Shown here: positions 17,359-27,248 of the stretch, piece by piece
How positions within the stretch are numbered: position 1 is the stretch's first letter
How the letters are laid out: every line of letters begins with the position of its first letter
Assembly (NCBI GenBank): GCA_020638675.1
Contig: JACKID010000001.1
Span: 1,240,001 to 1,304,000 of the forward strand
Length of the DNA stretch: 64,000 bases
Direction: 5' to 3'
Source of the DNA: Planctomycetota bacterium
GTDB lineage: Bacteria; Planctomycetota; UBA8742; UBA2392
The notes under the pieces: model-generated
Told to the model about the DNA's origin: nothing
Databases searched by the model: none
The model's input: only the letters and a program-made list of their open reading frames with translations
Translations under genes and position numbers: made by a program

Positions 17359-20300
17359 TTGCCCGACACGCCCTCAAAACCCCGGCCGAGCCGGTTCTTT
17401 CAGATCGTAACGACGCGGCCTGTGGCCGTGCTGTGCGTCGTTGCGGCGTTCATCGTGTTCGGCGGCGTGGCATTGACCAAGCTGCAGACCACGCTGATGC
17501 CGGATCTTGAATACCCGCAGCTCACCATCCGCACCGGCTACCCGGCTGCTGCCCCCAGCGAAGTCGAGGAAAAGGTCAGCCAGCGCATCGAGGAACGCCT
17601 CGGCAACGTCGGCGGGCTGGTGGATCGCAGCAGCATCAGCCGGGCGGAATCCAGCGACGTGATCCTGAAATTCTCATGGGGCACGGACATGCTGGAAGCC
17701 ACGGCCGACGTGCGCGACCGCCTTGACCGCATCGGCTTCGACGACGACGAAGTCGAGCGCCCCCAGATCCTGCGCTACGACCCCGCGCAGGACCCCACCA
17801 TGCGCATGATCCTGTTCGCCACGAACAAGGACGTCGACCTGCTCGACCTGCGCGCGTTCGCCGAGGACATCCTGAAGCCCGAATTGTCCAAGATCGAGGG
17901 CGTCGCGGCCGTGCGCGTCAGCGGCGGCGAAGAGCGCCAGATTCGCATCAGCCTGCTTGAGGCCAAGCTCAACCAGTACGGGCTCACGGCCGAGCAGGTG
18001 AAGAACCGCATCAAGGCGGCGCGGGTTGACGTCTCGGCCGGCGTGATCGAGCTGGCCGGGCGCGACGTGATCCTGCGCGTGGTCAGCACCTATGAGTCGA
18101 TGCAGGTGCTGAATGACCTCGAAATCAGCGCCGGCGCCGAGGGCCGCGTGACGCTGCAGGAGATCGCAAAGATCGAGCAGGTGCCCAAGGAGCGCGAGAC
18201 GATCACGCGCTTCGCCGGCCCGGAGACCAAGTTCAACGCCCGCGAAGGCGTGCTGCTGGAGATCCTGAAGGAAGGCGACGCGAACATCGTCGAGGTCGCC
18301 AAGCGAGTCTGGATCGCCCTGTACGGGGAGACCAAGTACGAGGAAATCCGCGACAAGCGCGGCGAAGTCAGTCTCGAAGAGGCCAAGGGCGGCGAGACGG
18401 AAGCCAAGGGCGGCGGCGGGCCAAGCGGCTTCCGGCGCGGCGGCATGCGCGGCGGTGGGGGCGGCGGATTCACGCTGGGCAAGAAGTCGCTGGTGGACCA
18501 GTTGCCGGAGGGCTTCGGGCTGAAGGTCGTCTCGGACCAGAGCTACTTCATTGAGGACGCCGTCGATGACGTGACGGCCAGCGCGATTCTCGGCGCGCTG
18601 CTGGCGGTGCTGGTGCTGTTCTTCTTCCTGCGCTCGGTGAAGGCCACGCTGCTGATTGCGGCGGCGATACCGCTTTCGATTGTTACCACTTTCATTCCGA
18701 TGCAGCTCACGAGCGTGACGCTGAACCTGATGTCGCTCGGCGGGCTTGCGCTGGGCGTCGGGATGCTGGTGGACAACAGCGTTGTCGTAATCGAAAGCAT
18801 CGCCCGCTGTCGCGAAGAGGGCGACCCGCCGCTGGAGGCCGCCGTGCGCGGCATCAGCGAGGTCGGCGGCGCGATCTTCGCCAGCACCATGACGACGGTG
18901 GCCGTGTTCTTCCCGATCGTGTTTGTGGAGGGCGTCGCGGGGCAGATCTTCCGCGACCTCAGCCTGACGGTCGTGTTCAGCCTGCTGGCCAGCCTGATCG
19001 TCGCGCAGTTCGTGGTGCCGGCGCTGTTCGGCATCGGGCTGGGCGGGGCCAAGGAGCTGGGCAAGTACACCGTTACGCGGGAAGTGATCGGCTACATGAG
19101 GCCGCCGAAAGACGTCGGCAAGCTGCGCAAGATCGGGTTCTACTTCAACCGCCTGCTGCAATTGCCGGCATGGATTGTGGTCGTGATTCTGGTGGCGTTC
19201 ATCGATTCAAGCGTCTGGCTGATGCGCTGGGCGTGGAAGGGCGTGGCGTTTGTTTGCGCGCTCGTGTTCAAGCCGTTCGGCTGGGCGTTTGAGTTCGTCT
19301 GGAAGGGCATCGAGAACACCTACCCGCTGCTGCTGCGGTTGGCGCTCGCGCAGCCGATGGTTGTGGTGGCGACCACGGTCGGCGCCGCGGTGATCGCTTT
19401 CATGCTCGCGGGCAACCTCGACACCGAGCTGCTGCCGCGCTTCCAGCAGGATGAGACCTACGCCGACGTCGCCGCGCCCGAAGGCACACAGATCAGCGAC
19501 ACCGACAAGGAAGCCGCCGCGATCGTCAAGCGGGCATTCGAGGACGAGCAGTTCAAGGCCGACATCAGCCGCGTGACCTATGAAGTCGGCGGCGAGGAGC
19601 AAGCCGGGGACTCGCGCGCGGTAGGCAGCCACCGGGTGCACTTCGTCGTGACCATCCGCAAGGGCGCCGAGGCCCGCGACGCCGCCCCCTACGCGGAGGA
19701 GCGCCTGCGCGAAGTGGCGGACGACAGCACCCTGTTCCAGGGCAGCGCCGAGTTCAGCGCGCCGGCGCTGGTGAAGGTCGAGAGCGGGCTGGAGATCGAA
19801 GTTCGCGGCGACAACTACGACCGGCTCGGGCGCGTGGCGGAGTCGATGGTGAAGGCGCTCCGGGCGCTGACCCGCGACGACGGCGAGCCGTTGCTCAGCG
19901 ACGTCCGCAGCAGCCTGCAGGCCGGGCGCCCGCAGGTGCAACTGAACTACGACAGGCAGCAGTTGCAGCGCTACGGGCTCAGCGCCGACGGCGTCACCAA
20001 TGAAGTGCGCAACAAGATCGGCGGCACGGTCAGCACGCAGTTCAGCAGCGGCGGCGAAGACCTGGAAGTTTTCGTCGAGCTGCTCAGCAGCGACAAGGAG
20101 TCGCTCGAGAAAGTGCGCGACCTCGAGATCGCCAAGGGCGTACGCCTGCGCGACGTGCTGGTGCAAACGGGCCAGGACCTGCGCGTCACGGAAGGCCCGA
20201 GTGAAATCCGCCGCGTCGGCAACGAGCGCGCGGTCGTCATCAGTTGCGAGCCGAACGAAGTCGCGCTCAGCACCGCCCGCGGAGCCGTTGAGGAGATGCT

Positions 20301-21042
20301 GGCGGGCGGCGGCGTGGACCTTGAGGACGCGCAGGTCGGGTTCAGCGGGCAGGTGGAAGAGATGGAGTCCAGCATTGTCAGCCTGATACTGGCGCTGGCG
20401 CTGGCGGTGTTCCTGGTGTACGTCGTGATGGCGGTGCAGTTCGAGAGCCTGATCGACCCGCTCATCATCATGATCAGCGTGCCGTTCGCGGGCGTGGGCG
20501 TGATCATCGCGCTGTGGGTTTTCGGGCTGCCCGTAAGCGTGATGGTGCTGCTCGGCGGGATCGTGCTGGCGGGCATCGTGGTGAACAACGCCATCGTGCT
20601 GGTGAACTACGCGAACCAGTTGCGCGCTCGCGGCCAGAGTGCGAATGAGGCCGCACTGAACGCCAGCCGCATCCGCCTGCGCCCGATCGCGATCACCACG
20701 CTCACGACTTTGCTCGGTCTGCTGCCGATGACCGGCTGGCTGGACCCGATTCTTCCCTACATTCAGTACGTTGCAGAGGGCCTCGACCATTTGCTGGGAA
20801 CGGAGGGTTGGCGGATATACATCAGTCTCCGTGGGGCACCCAACACGGGCGTGTCCATTAGGGATGCTGTGGATACGCTGGCAGGCGGCGGCGAGGGCGC
20901 CGAGGTGCGCAAGCCGCTGGCCATCACGGTGATCGCCGGGCTTGCCCTGAGCACGCTGCTGACACTGGTTGTAATCCCGACCCTGTGGGCATGGGTCAAC
21001 ACACTGCGCGGGCGCTCCAGGATGGCCCGCGACGAAGAGTAG
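17359..21042 (+). CDS. RND-family efflux transporter with unusual insertions
   Basis: A 1227-residue AcrB/CusA-like inner-membrane proton-driven pump. It starts with TTG at 17359, supported by GGAG eight bases upstream, and has the RND helix and porter pattern (FQIVTTRPVAVLCVVAAFIVFGG, later GVGMLVDNSVVVIESIARCREEG and GGIVLAGIVVNNAIVLVNYAN). Three features are unlike typical RND pumps: a Gly-rich loop at about residues 340-375, a long segment near residues 570-650 that includes two extra hydrophobic runs, and an insertion of about 50 residues just before GAEVRKPLAITV near residue 1180. No adaptor (MFP) or outer-membrane factor gene is adjacent, so its partners are elsewhere or absent. Substrate unknown. 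Confidence 0.85.
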   Translation: MPDTPSKPRPSRFFQIVTTRPVAVLCVVAAFIVFGGVALTKLQTTLMPDLEYPQLTIRTGYPAAAPSEVEEKVSQRIEERLGNVGGLVDRSSISRAESSDVILKFSWGTDMLEATADVRDRLDRIGFDDDEVERPQILRYDPAQDPTMRMILFATNKDVDLLDLRAFAEDILKPELSKIEGVAAVRVSGGEERQIRISLLEAKLNQYGLTAEQVKNRIKAARVDVSAGVIELAGRDVILRVVSTYESMQVLNDLEISAGAEGRVTLQEIAKIEQVPKERETITRFAGPETKFNAREGVLLEILKEGDANIVEVAKRVWIALYGETKYEEIRDKRGEVSLEEAKGGETEAKGGGGPSGFRRGGMRGGGGGGFTLGKKSLVDQLPEGFGLKVVSDQSYFIEDAVDDVTASAILGALLAVLVLFFFLRSVKATLLIAAAIPLSIVTTFIPMQLTSVTLNLMSLGGLALGVGMLVDNSVVVIESIARCREEGDPPLEAAVRGISEVGGAIFASTMTTVAVFFPIVFVEGVAGQIFRDLSLTVVFSLLASLIVAQFVVPALFGIGLGGAKELGKYTVTREVIGYMRPPKDVGKLRKIGFYFNRLLQLPAWIVVVILVAFIDSSVWLMRWAWKGVAFVCALVFKPFGWAFEFVWKGIENTYPLLLRLALAQPMVVVATTVGAAVIAFMLAGNLDTELLPRFQQDETYADVAAPEGTQISDTDKEAAAIVKRAFEDEQFKADISRVTYEVGGEEQAGDSRAVGSHRVHFVVTIRKGAEARDAAPYAEERLREVADDSTLFQGSAEFSAPALVKVESGLEIEVRGDNYDRLGRVAESMVKALRALTRDDGEPLLSDVRSSLQAGRPQVQLNYDRQQLQRYGLSADGVTNEVRNKIGGTVSTQFSSGGEDLEVFVELLSSDKESLEKVRDLEIAKGVRLRDVLVQTGQDLRVTEGPSEIRRVGNERAVVISCEPNEVALSTARGAVEEMLAGGGVDLEDAQVGFSGQVEEMESSIVSLILALALAVFLVYVVMAVQFESLIDPLIIMISVPFAGVGVIIALWVFGLPVSVMVLLGGIVLAGIVVNNAIVLVNYANQLRARGQSANEAALNASRIRLRPIAITTLTTLLGLLPMTGWLDPILPYIQYVAEGLDHLLGTEGWRIYISLRGAPNTGVSIRDAVDTLAGGGEGAEVRKPLAITVIAGLALSTLLTLVVIPTLWAWVNTLRGRSRMARDEE

Positions 21043-21045
21043 CCC

Positions 21046-21519
21046 ATGCCCGATCCCGAACTGCTGGCAGAGCGCTACATGGCCGCGGTGGAAGGCTTCA
21101 TCGAGTGCATGCGCAAAGTGTCGGCCGACGCCGCGGACTTTCACGAGACGAAGGAGTCCTGGTCGCCGCGCGACATCTGCTTCCATGTGGCGGACGTGGA
21201 TTCCATGCTCGGTCTGCGTCTGCGGCGCATTCTGGGCGAGAACTACCCGCAGCTTGCCGGCATCGACACGCAGGCCTCGGTGAAGCTCTACCGGCGCTCG
21301 CGGCTCGACATCGGGCTGGCGCTCGACGCCCTCAGCGCCAACAGCGCCCTGACCACCGGACTGATCGAGAAGCTCACGCCCGAAGGCATGGCCCGCAAGG
21401 GGCGCCACAGCGAAGGCCACGACGTGTCCGCCGCGGACCTGGCAGCCTTCATGGCGATGCACATCGAGGCGCACATCAAGCAGGTCCGGCGAGTGTTGAA
21501 AGCGTCCGGCGCAAAGTGA
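21046..21519 (+). CDS. DinB-like metalloprotein
   Basis: A 157-residue four-helix-bundle protein of the DinB/YfiT type. A His in DICFHVADVDSM and the pair HIEAHIKQ near residue 142 fit the usual three-His metal site. It starts three bases after the RND stop, so it is co-transcribed with the pump. Members of the family bind divalent metal and some are thiol transferases, but the substrate here is unknown. Confidence 0.75.
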   Translation: MPDPELLAERYMAAVEGFIECMRKVSADAADFHETKESWSPRDICFHVADVDSMLGLRLRRILGENYPQLAGIDTQASVKLYRRSRLDIGLALDALSANSALTTGLIEKLTPEGMARKGRHSEGHDVSAADLAAFMAMHIEAHIKQVRRVLKASGAK

Positions 21520-21572
21520 AGCCGGGCGATCCCGAAGGAACGCCCGGCTACGGATGTTGCTGAGCTTCCGCT

Positions 21573-22265
21573 CTAGCGCGGCTGGTTCGGATTCACGAAC
21601 TCTTTCCGCACCACGTATGTCCCGCCGATCAGGTCGTGCAGCGCGCGCTTTTGCCCCTGGAAGCCGGCCATGATGTAGCCGATCAGGCAGATGATCGCGG
21701 AGATGAGCTTTGCAAAGTACCGCCCGGACGCCCTCGCGAAGCTGACGTGCATGCCGTTCTCGTCCACAACGCGCAGTCCCAGCGCGAGCTTGCCAAGGCT
21801 GCCGCCCTTGCTGCTGGTAAGGAAGGCGAAATACCCCCAGCCAAGGAGCAACTGCAACCCGGAGGTCAGGTTGCTTGCGAGCATGAACTTGGGGTCCATC
21901 TGCGTGCTGCCGCCGACATTGAACTGGAACATGGGGCCCTGCACGCCCATGCCGACGAAGATCGCGGCGCGGATGATCGTGTTCGGAATGGCAAGAACCA
22001 GCGCGTCGATGATCAACGCAACGAGGCGAATCCAGAAGCCGCCGAAGCATTCAGCGGGCAGCATCGGCGGAGGCGCCCACTGCCCGGGGACAAAGCCTCC
22101 CGGGCCGCCGGGTTGCCCGTATGGCTGCTGGTAGCCTTGCGGCGGATAGCCGCCCTGCTGGGGCGGGTAGCCCTGTTGGGGCGGATACTGGTTGGGCTGC
22201 TGCTGGGGATAGCCTTGTGGTTGCTGAGGATAGCCTGGTGGCTGGTTGGGGTTTCCGCCGCTCAT
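21573..22265 (-). CDS. RDD-family membrane protein with PQGY-rich N-terminus
   Basis: A 230-residue protein. The first 75 residues are Pro/Gln/Gly/Tyr-rich low complexity (repeats of YPQQ and GYPPQ). The rest is an RDD domain with membrane helices, starting with GGFWIRLVALIIDALVLAIP and containing LGKLALGLRVVDENG, the usual RDD pattern. The RDD family has no single known function. It lies in the same direction just after atpC, and the TM2 gene between atpC and atpD has a similar PQGY-rich N-terminus. Confidence 0.85.
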   Translation of the reverse strand: MSGGNPNQPPGYPQQPQGYPQQQPNQYPPQQGYPPQQGGYPPQGYQQPYGQPGGPGGFVPGQWAPPPMLPAECFGGFWIRLVALIIDALVLAIPNTIIRAAIFVGMGVQGPMFQFNVGGSTQMDPKFMLASNLTSGLQLLLGWGYFAFLTSSKGGSLGKLALGLRVVDENGMHVSFARASGRYFAKLISAIICLIGYIMAGFQGQKRALHDLIGGTYVVRKEFVNPNQPR

Positions 22266-22290
22266 GGCATGCTCCTTTCGCGAGCCTGAA

Positions 22291-22710
22291 CTAGACGCCC
22301 TTCAACAGCTTGTCGCAGGATTTCAGCCACTCGAGATCCGCCTGCAGCTCGGCCTTGCGCTTCGGGTCGGACTCTTCGGCGATCTGCTTGACCAGACGCT
22401 CCATGTCTTCCGGGTTCACGCCCTTGAGGTCCGCGATTGCCTGGGCGTCTTCGCTCAGGACCACCACCTTGTTGTGGCTGACCTCAAGATAGCCCTGCTT
22501 GATCGCGAAGCGGTCCACCACCTTGTCGGCCAGCGTGCCGCGCGTGACGCGCACTTCGCCGATGCCCAGCTTGGCGACCATCGGCGCGTGACCGGGCAGG
22601 ATGCCGACTTCGCCGTCCCATGCCTTGGCGGTCACGGAGAGCGCCTCGCCGGAATAGACCGGCTTTTCAGGGCTGATGATGTCGACGTACAGCGTGTTCT
22701 TCTCGCTCAT
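22291..22710 (-). CDS. atpC: ATP synthase epsilon subunit
   Basis: A 139-residue F1 epsilon subunit, with the beta-sandwich motif LYVDIISPEKPVYSGEA, then EVGILPGHAPMVAKLGIGEV near residue 40, and a C-terminal helix region with QIAEESDPKRKAELQAD. It regulates the F1 rotor and inhibits ATP hydrolysis. The gene follows atpD but is separated from it by a TM2-domain gene of about 380 bases. No other atp genes are nearby, so the F0F1 operon is split. Confidence 0.95.
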   Translation of the reverse strand: MSEKNTLYVDIISPEKPVYSGEALSVTAKAWDGEVGILPGHAPMVAKLGIGEVRVTRGTLADKVVDRFAIKQGYLEVSHNKVVVLSEDAQAIADLKGVNPEDMERLVKQIAEESDPKRKAELQADLEWLKSCDKLLKGV

Positions 22711-22731
22711 ATTCGTGCGTCTCGGGTGCTG

Positions 22732-23109
22732 CTAGTTCGGGCGAAGCGGTCGGCCGTCGCCGTCCGTTGCCGTTTCACTCGTCAGCAGGATGATGCCGTC
22801 GATAATCGACCAGAGCTGGCCGATGCCGGTGCAGCACAGGATCAACTGCGCAACGCCGATGCCGATGTGCCCGGAGTAAAACCGCCCGATACCGCCGATA
22901 CCCACCACGAGCGCAAGCAACTGGAGAAAGCCGGCCAGCGACTTCTGCTTGTCCGAGTACGGGATTCCCGTGCGCGGGTCCACGCCGTAAGGCGCGTTCG
23001 GGTCGTAGGGCGCCTGGGCGGGCGGCTGCTGGTACCCGCCTTGCGGCTGTTGATACCCGCCCTGCTGGCCGCCTTGCGGCGGATAACCTTGTGGGGGACT
23101 GCCTGCCAT
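22732..23109 (-). CDS. TM2-domain membrane protein
   Basis: A 125-residue protein with a PQGGYQ-rich N-terminus and a TM2 domain: two helices (LLALVVGIGGIGRFYSGHIG and the following GVAQLILCCTGIGQLWSII) joined by the conserved GRFY segment. TM2 proteins have varied, mostly unknown roles. Placement between atpD and atpC is unusual and suggests an association with the ATP synthase or co-regulation, but this is inference. Confidence 0.85.
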   Translation of the reverse strand: MAGSPPQGYPPQGGQQGGYQQPQGGYQQPPAQAPYDPNAPYGVDPRTGIPYSDKQKSLAGFLQLLALVVGIGGIGRFYSGHIGIGVAQLILCCTGIGQLWSIIDGIILLTSETATDGDGRPLRPN

Positions 23110-23139
23110 AGCCTTGCTCCGTGACTGCGTGAGTGAGCG

Positions 23140-24564
<1,425 letters not shown>

Positions 24565-24736
24565 GTCTGCTCCTCGGTGCTCCAACGCGCATTTTGCGCG
24601 GTTTCTAAGGCAATTCAAACCCCCGTAGGGGAGCGCGATACTAACCAGCGAAAGCCCGGAGTAAAGCGCAGTTTAAGGCCCAATTTGGTGCCGGATGTCG
24701 CGCAGGAAAACAGGGGCCCGGAGCGCCAGCGACGGG

Positions 24737-25852
24737 TCAGCGCGCGGACAACCAGGCCGCCGCGAACACCACACCAAAGGCCACCGATATCACGCCGTTC
24801 ACGGTAAAAAACGCCAGGTTCACGCGCCGCAGGTCGTTCGCCTTCACCAGCGCGTGCTGGTAGAGCATTCCGGCCAGCATGACGCAGGGTGCCGCCCACA
24901 CCCAGTCGGCGACCTGCGTGTATTGGCGGGTGTCCATGCCGCCCACGGGCGCCGGGTGGGTCAGCAGCCAGACAAACCCGAAAAACAGCGCCGCACTGCC
25001 CGCGTGCATGATGCGGCTGATCCACAGTGCGCCCCTGCGCCCGAATCTGGCCGGGATCGACTTCAGCTTGTGCTCGCGGTCGAACTCGTCGTCCTGCAAC
25101 GCATAGATCACGTCAAAGCCCGCCACCCAAAGCAGCACCGCCCCGCCCAGCAGCCACGGCAGCGGCTCGGAGACGGCCTTCCAGCCCAGCGCCACGGTAC
25201 TCCAGCCGAGGGGTGGGCCGCCGTCGGCGTAGGGCGCTTCTCCCAGGATGTCCGCCAGTTGGGTCAGTGAGCCTGCAATCTTGCCCTGAATGGACATCAA
25301 GCCGCGCACGGCAACCCAGGCACCCACCGGTGCGAGTCCGAGGGAGGCTCCCAGCACCACATGGCACAGCCACGTGAAGCGCTTGGTCAGCGGATAGAGC
25401 AGCATGAGCGCGATCGGAATCGGGCTGAGCCAGAGAACCACAGGCCCGAAAATCCAGCATGCGCCGAAGTACAGCACGGCCATGACGGCGGCAAACAGCC
25501 AGGCCTGTGTCAATGTCATGGCGCCCGATGGCAATTCTCGAACGGCCGTGCGCGGGTTCTTCGCGTCGATCTTGCGGTCGAGGATGCGATTGACGGCCAT
25601 CGCGAAACTGCGCGCGCCGACCATGCAGAGCAGGATCAGCAGCAGCGTCGTCCAGAGAAACGGCACATGCTGGTCGAAGCTGCCCCGGGTCATGCCCGCG
25701 CCGTCCGGGCCGGGCAGGATGTAAATGAATTCCGTCGGAACGGCGTAGGCGGCCATCATCCCGACCAGCGCGAACGGCAGCGCGAACACCGTGTGGGCGA
25801 TCTTCACGAAGCTCGCGTAGGTCTTGATCAGCTTGATCGGGCTCTGCGCCAT
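24737..25852 (-). CDS. UbiA-family prenyltransferase
   Basis: A 371-residue polytopic membrane enzyme. I start at ATG 25852 (MAQSPIKLIKTYASFVKIAHTV type start); the frame runs further upstream through a repeat-containing gap. The two Asp-rich prenyl-diphosphate sites are NRILDRKIDAKNPRT near residue 100 and DVIYALQDDEFDREHK near residue 250. It could be the 4-hydroxybenzoate polyprenyltransferase (UbiA) or the menaquinone futalosine-route enzyme (MqnP); the family members are about 290 residues, and this one has extra loops (residues near 45-70 and 180-215). It lies beside the polyketide-like cluster and could also prenylate its product. Confidence 0.85.
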   Translation of the reverse strand: MAQSPIKLIKTYASFVKIAHTVFALPFALVGMMAAYAVPTEFIYILPGPDGAGMTRGSFDQHVPFLWTTLLLILLCMVGARSFAMAVNRILDRKIDAKNPRTAVRELPSGAMTLTQAWLFAAVMAVLYFGACWIFGPVVLWLSPIPIALMLLYPLTKRFTWLCHVVLGASLGLAPVGAWVAVRGLMSIQGKIAGSLTQLADILGEAPYADGGPPLGWSTVALGWKAVSEPLPWLLGGAVLLWVAGFDVIYALQDDEFDREHKLKSIPARFGRRGALWISRIMHAGSAALFFGFVWLLTHPAPVGGMDTRQYTQVADWVWAAPCVMLAGMLYQHALVKANDLRRVNLAFFTVNGVISVAFGVVFAAAWLSAR

Positions 25853-25878
25853 GCGGCCAGTAAAGCAAGCATTTGGTG

Positions 25879-25900
25879 GCGCGGACATTCCTGTCCGCGC
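25879..25900. repeat. Palindrome GCGCGGACA..TGTCCGCGC, copy 1
   Basis: Nine-base stems (GCGCGGACA and TGTCCGCGC) around a four-base loop TTCC. Two further copies occur at 31298-31318 and 36471-36492, all beside genes of the polyketide-like cluster. Confidence 0.8.
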
Positions 25901-25926
25901 GAGGTTTACCCCCGCCCAACAGCGGC

Positions 25927-25998
25927 CTCGCACAGAGACCACAGAGCGCACAGAGAACGGCACCCACGCACCGCCCTTCTCTGTGGTCTCTGTGCGAG
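25927..25998. repeat. Long inverted repeat, 20-bp stem
   Basis: A perfect 20-bp inverted repeat: CTCGCACAGAGACCACAGAG at 25927-25946 and its complement at 25979-25998, with a 32-base loop. It lies between the UbiA start and the ketosynthase-like gene end. The CACAGAGACCACAGAG motif resembles repeats I recall from other bacterial genomes. Terminator or mobile repeat cannot be told. Confidence 0.75.
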
Positions 25999-26020
25999 CC
26001 AGCATTTTGCTTTGCTGAAG

Positions 26021-27130
26021 CTACCTGAGAGCCAACAGGTACGCCGCGTGGTTGCCGCTGATACTGGGTGCGTTGTGCAGGATTGTTTTCGGCGCGTCTG
26101 CTTTCAGTTCCGCCGGCTTGCCGCTCGCCAGGGGCACATAAAACTCGCCGTTGTTGAGCATCAGCACGTTCGCCGCGAACTGCACCGCGCCCGCCGCCGG
26201 CCAGGTGCCGAAGTTGCCCCGGTGGCTCACGCCCTTCAGCCCGAGCTCAGCCTCCTGCTTGTCGTTCAGGCGAGCGCAACGACTGCCGCCGTCGCGGTTG
26301 CTGGTCAGCAGGTCGGGCGTGGAGCTCTGCATCAACTCGGTTGCGATGTTGGCGCCGCCGGTGTCGCAGCGCCCGATGCGAGTCGCCGACACGCGCGCCA
26401 GCGCGCGGCGGGGGCTGTCGTCGCGCTCCAGCACGAACACGCCCGCGCCGTCGCCCGGCACCACGCCGCGCCGCGAGCCCCAGGGGTCCAGCCCCGCGAC
26501 TTCATCCAGCACCAGCTGCCCGGTGTGCGAGCCGAACTCGTGCAGCATGGGCGTCAGTTCATCCGCGCCGCCGACCAGGATCACGTCCGCCCGGTGCGCC
26601 TCCAGCAACCCGACGGCCGTGTCGAGCGCGGCCTCAAAGCAGATGTCACGCTGGGCGGTCGTGAGGTTGACGCCGGTCGCGTTGATGTCGAGCGCGATCT
26701 GGCTGGCAAGAATCCCGTGCACGCTGTTCATGAACTGCAGCGGGCTTGCCGAGGCTTCGCCGTTCTCGATCCACGAATCCATGAACTTCTGCGTCGGCTC
26801 CATCGCGCCGAAGCTGGTGCCGAAGCAGATGCCGAGCCGCGACGAATCCATCGCGGCCGGGTCGAGCTCGGCGTGTTTCAACGCCTGCCGCGCGGCCACG
26901 GCGCTCATGCGCGCCAGGCGGAACATGCGGCGCAGCTTGCGTGGCTCAATCAAACCCTCCGGCTCGGCGGGCACGGCCATGTAGGCCGGAGCGCGCACGA
27001 CGCTGCCGTCGAAGCGGGCGAACTCGTGCATGGCGCAGGCGTTGGTGCCGTCGAGCAGCGCGCGACGAAACGCAGCCGGGTTTGCACCCAGCGCGCTGAC
27101 GACTCCGATGCCTGTTACCACTACGCCCAT
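26021..27130 (-). CDS. Ketosynthase-fold protein lacking the catalytic triad (chain-length-factor-like)
   Basis: I start at ATG 27130 (MGVVVTGIGVVSALG), 369 residues. The thiolase fold is clear (GICFGTSFGAMEP, DPWGSRRGVVPGDGAGVFVLE). The nucleophile motif normally reads xTACSS; here it is NLTTAQRDICFEA, with Gln where Cys would align or with Cys displaced by four positions. The HGTGT histidine loop is absent and the GH of the last loop is GN (RGNFGTWPAAGA). This is the pattern of a non-condensing partner such as a chain-length factor, in which Gln replaces Cys. Preceded on the same strand by the GxxExxY-like gene and, upstream of that, a normal ketosynthase. It would form a heterodimer with the KS at 27653-28888. 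Confidence 0.75.
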   Translation of the reverse strand: MGVVVTGIGVVSALGANPAAFRRALLDGTNACAMHEFARFDGSVVRAPAYMAVPAEPEGLIEPRKLRRMFRLARMSAVAARQALKHAELDPAAMDSSRLGICFGTSFGAMEPTQKFMDSWIENGEASASPLQFMNSVHGILASQIALDINATGVNLTTAQRDICFEAALDTAVGLLEAHRADVILVGGADELTPMLHEFGSHTGQLVLDEVAGLDPWGSRRGVVPGDGAGVFVLERDDSPRRALARVSATRIGRCDTGGANIATELMQSSTPDLLTSNRDGGSRCARLNDKQEAELGLKGVSHRGNFGTWPAAGAVQFAANVLMLNNGEFYVPLASGKPAELKADAPKTILHNAPSISGNHAAYLLALR

Positions 27131-27150
27131 GGGTGCATCCTTCGGATGCA

Positions 27151-27178
27151 AGTGGTCAGGGGCCAGTGGCCAGAGGTC
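27151..27178. repeat. Heptad repeat AGTGGTC / AGAGGTC x4
   Basis: Four seven-base units (AGTGGTC, AGGGGCC, AGTGGCC, AGAGGTC) in the gap between the chain-length-factor-like gene and the GxxExxY-like gene. Their reverse complement occurs in the array at 27213-27247, so the pair can fold together. Confidence 0.75.
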
Positions 27179-27212
27179 AGAAATGACCAAAGCTGACGGC
27201 TAGCCGCCGTTG

Positions 27213-27247
27213 CTCTGACCTCTGACCTCTGATCCCTGAACTCTGCC
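27213..27247. repeat. Heptad repeat CTCTGAC x5
   Basis: Five seven-base units (CTCTGAC, CTCTGAC, CTCTGAT, CCCTGAA, CTCTGCC). It is the reverse-complement type of the array at 27151-27178; together they make an imperfect hairpin in the intergenic gap. Confidence 0.75.
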
Positions 27248-27248
27248 A

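Noticed and set aside
19207..22050. Antisense open frame of 947 codons
   Set aside because: It covers the RND gene, DinB and part of the RDD gene; no domain is visible and composition is that of a shadow.
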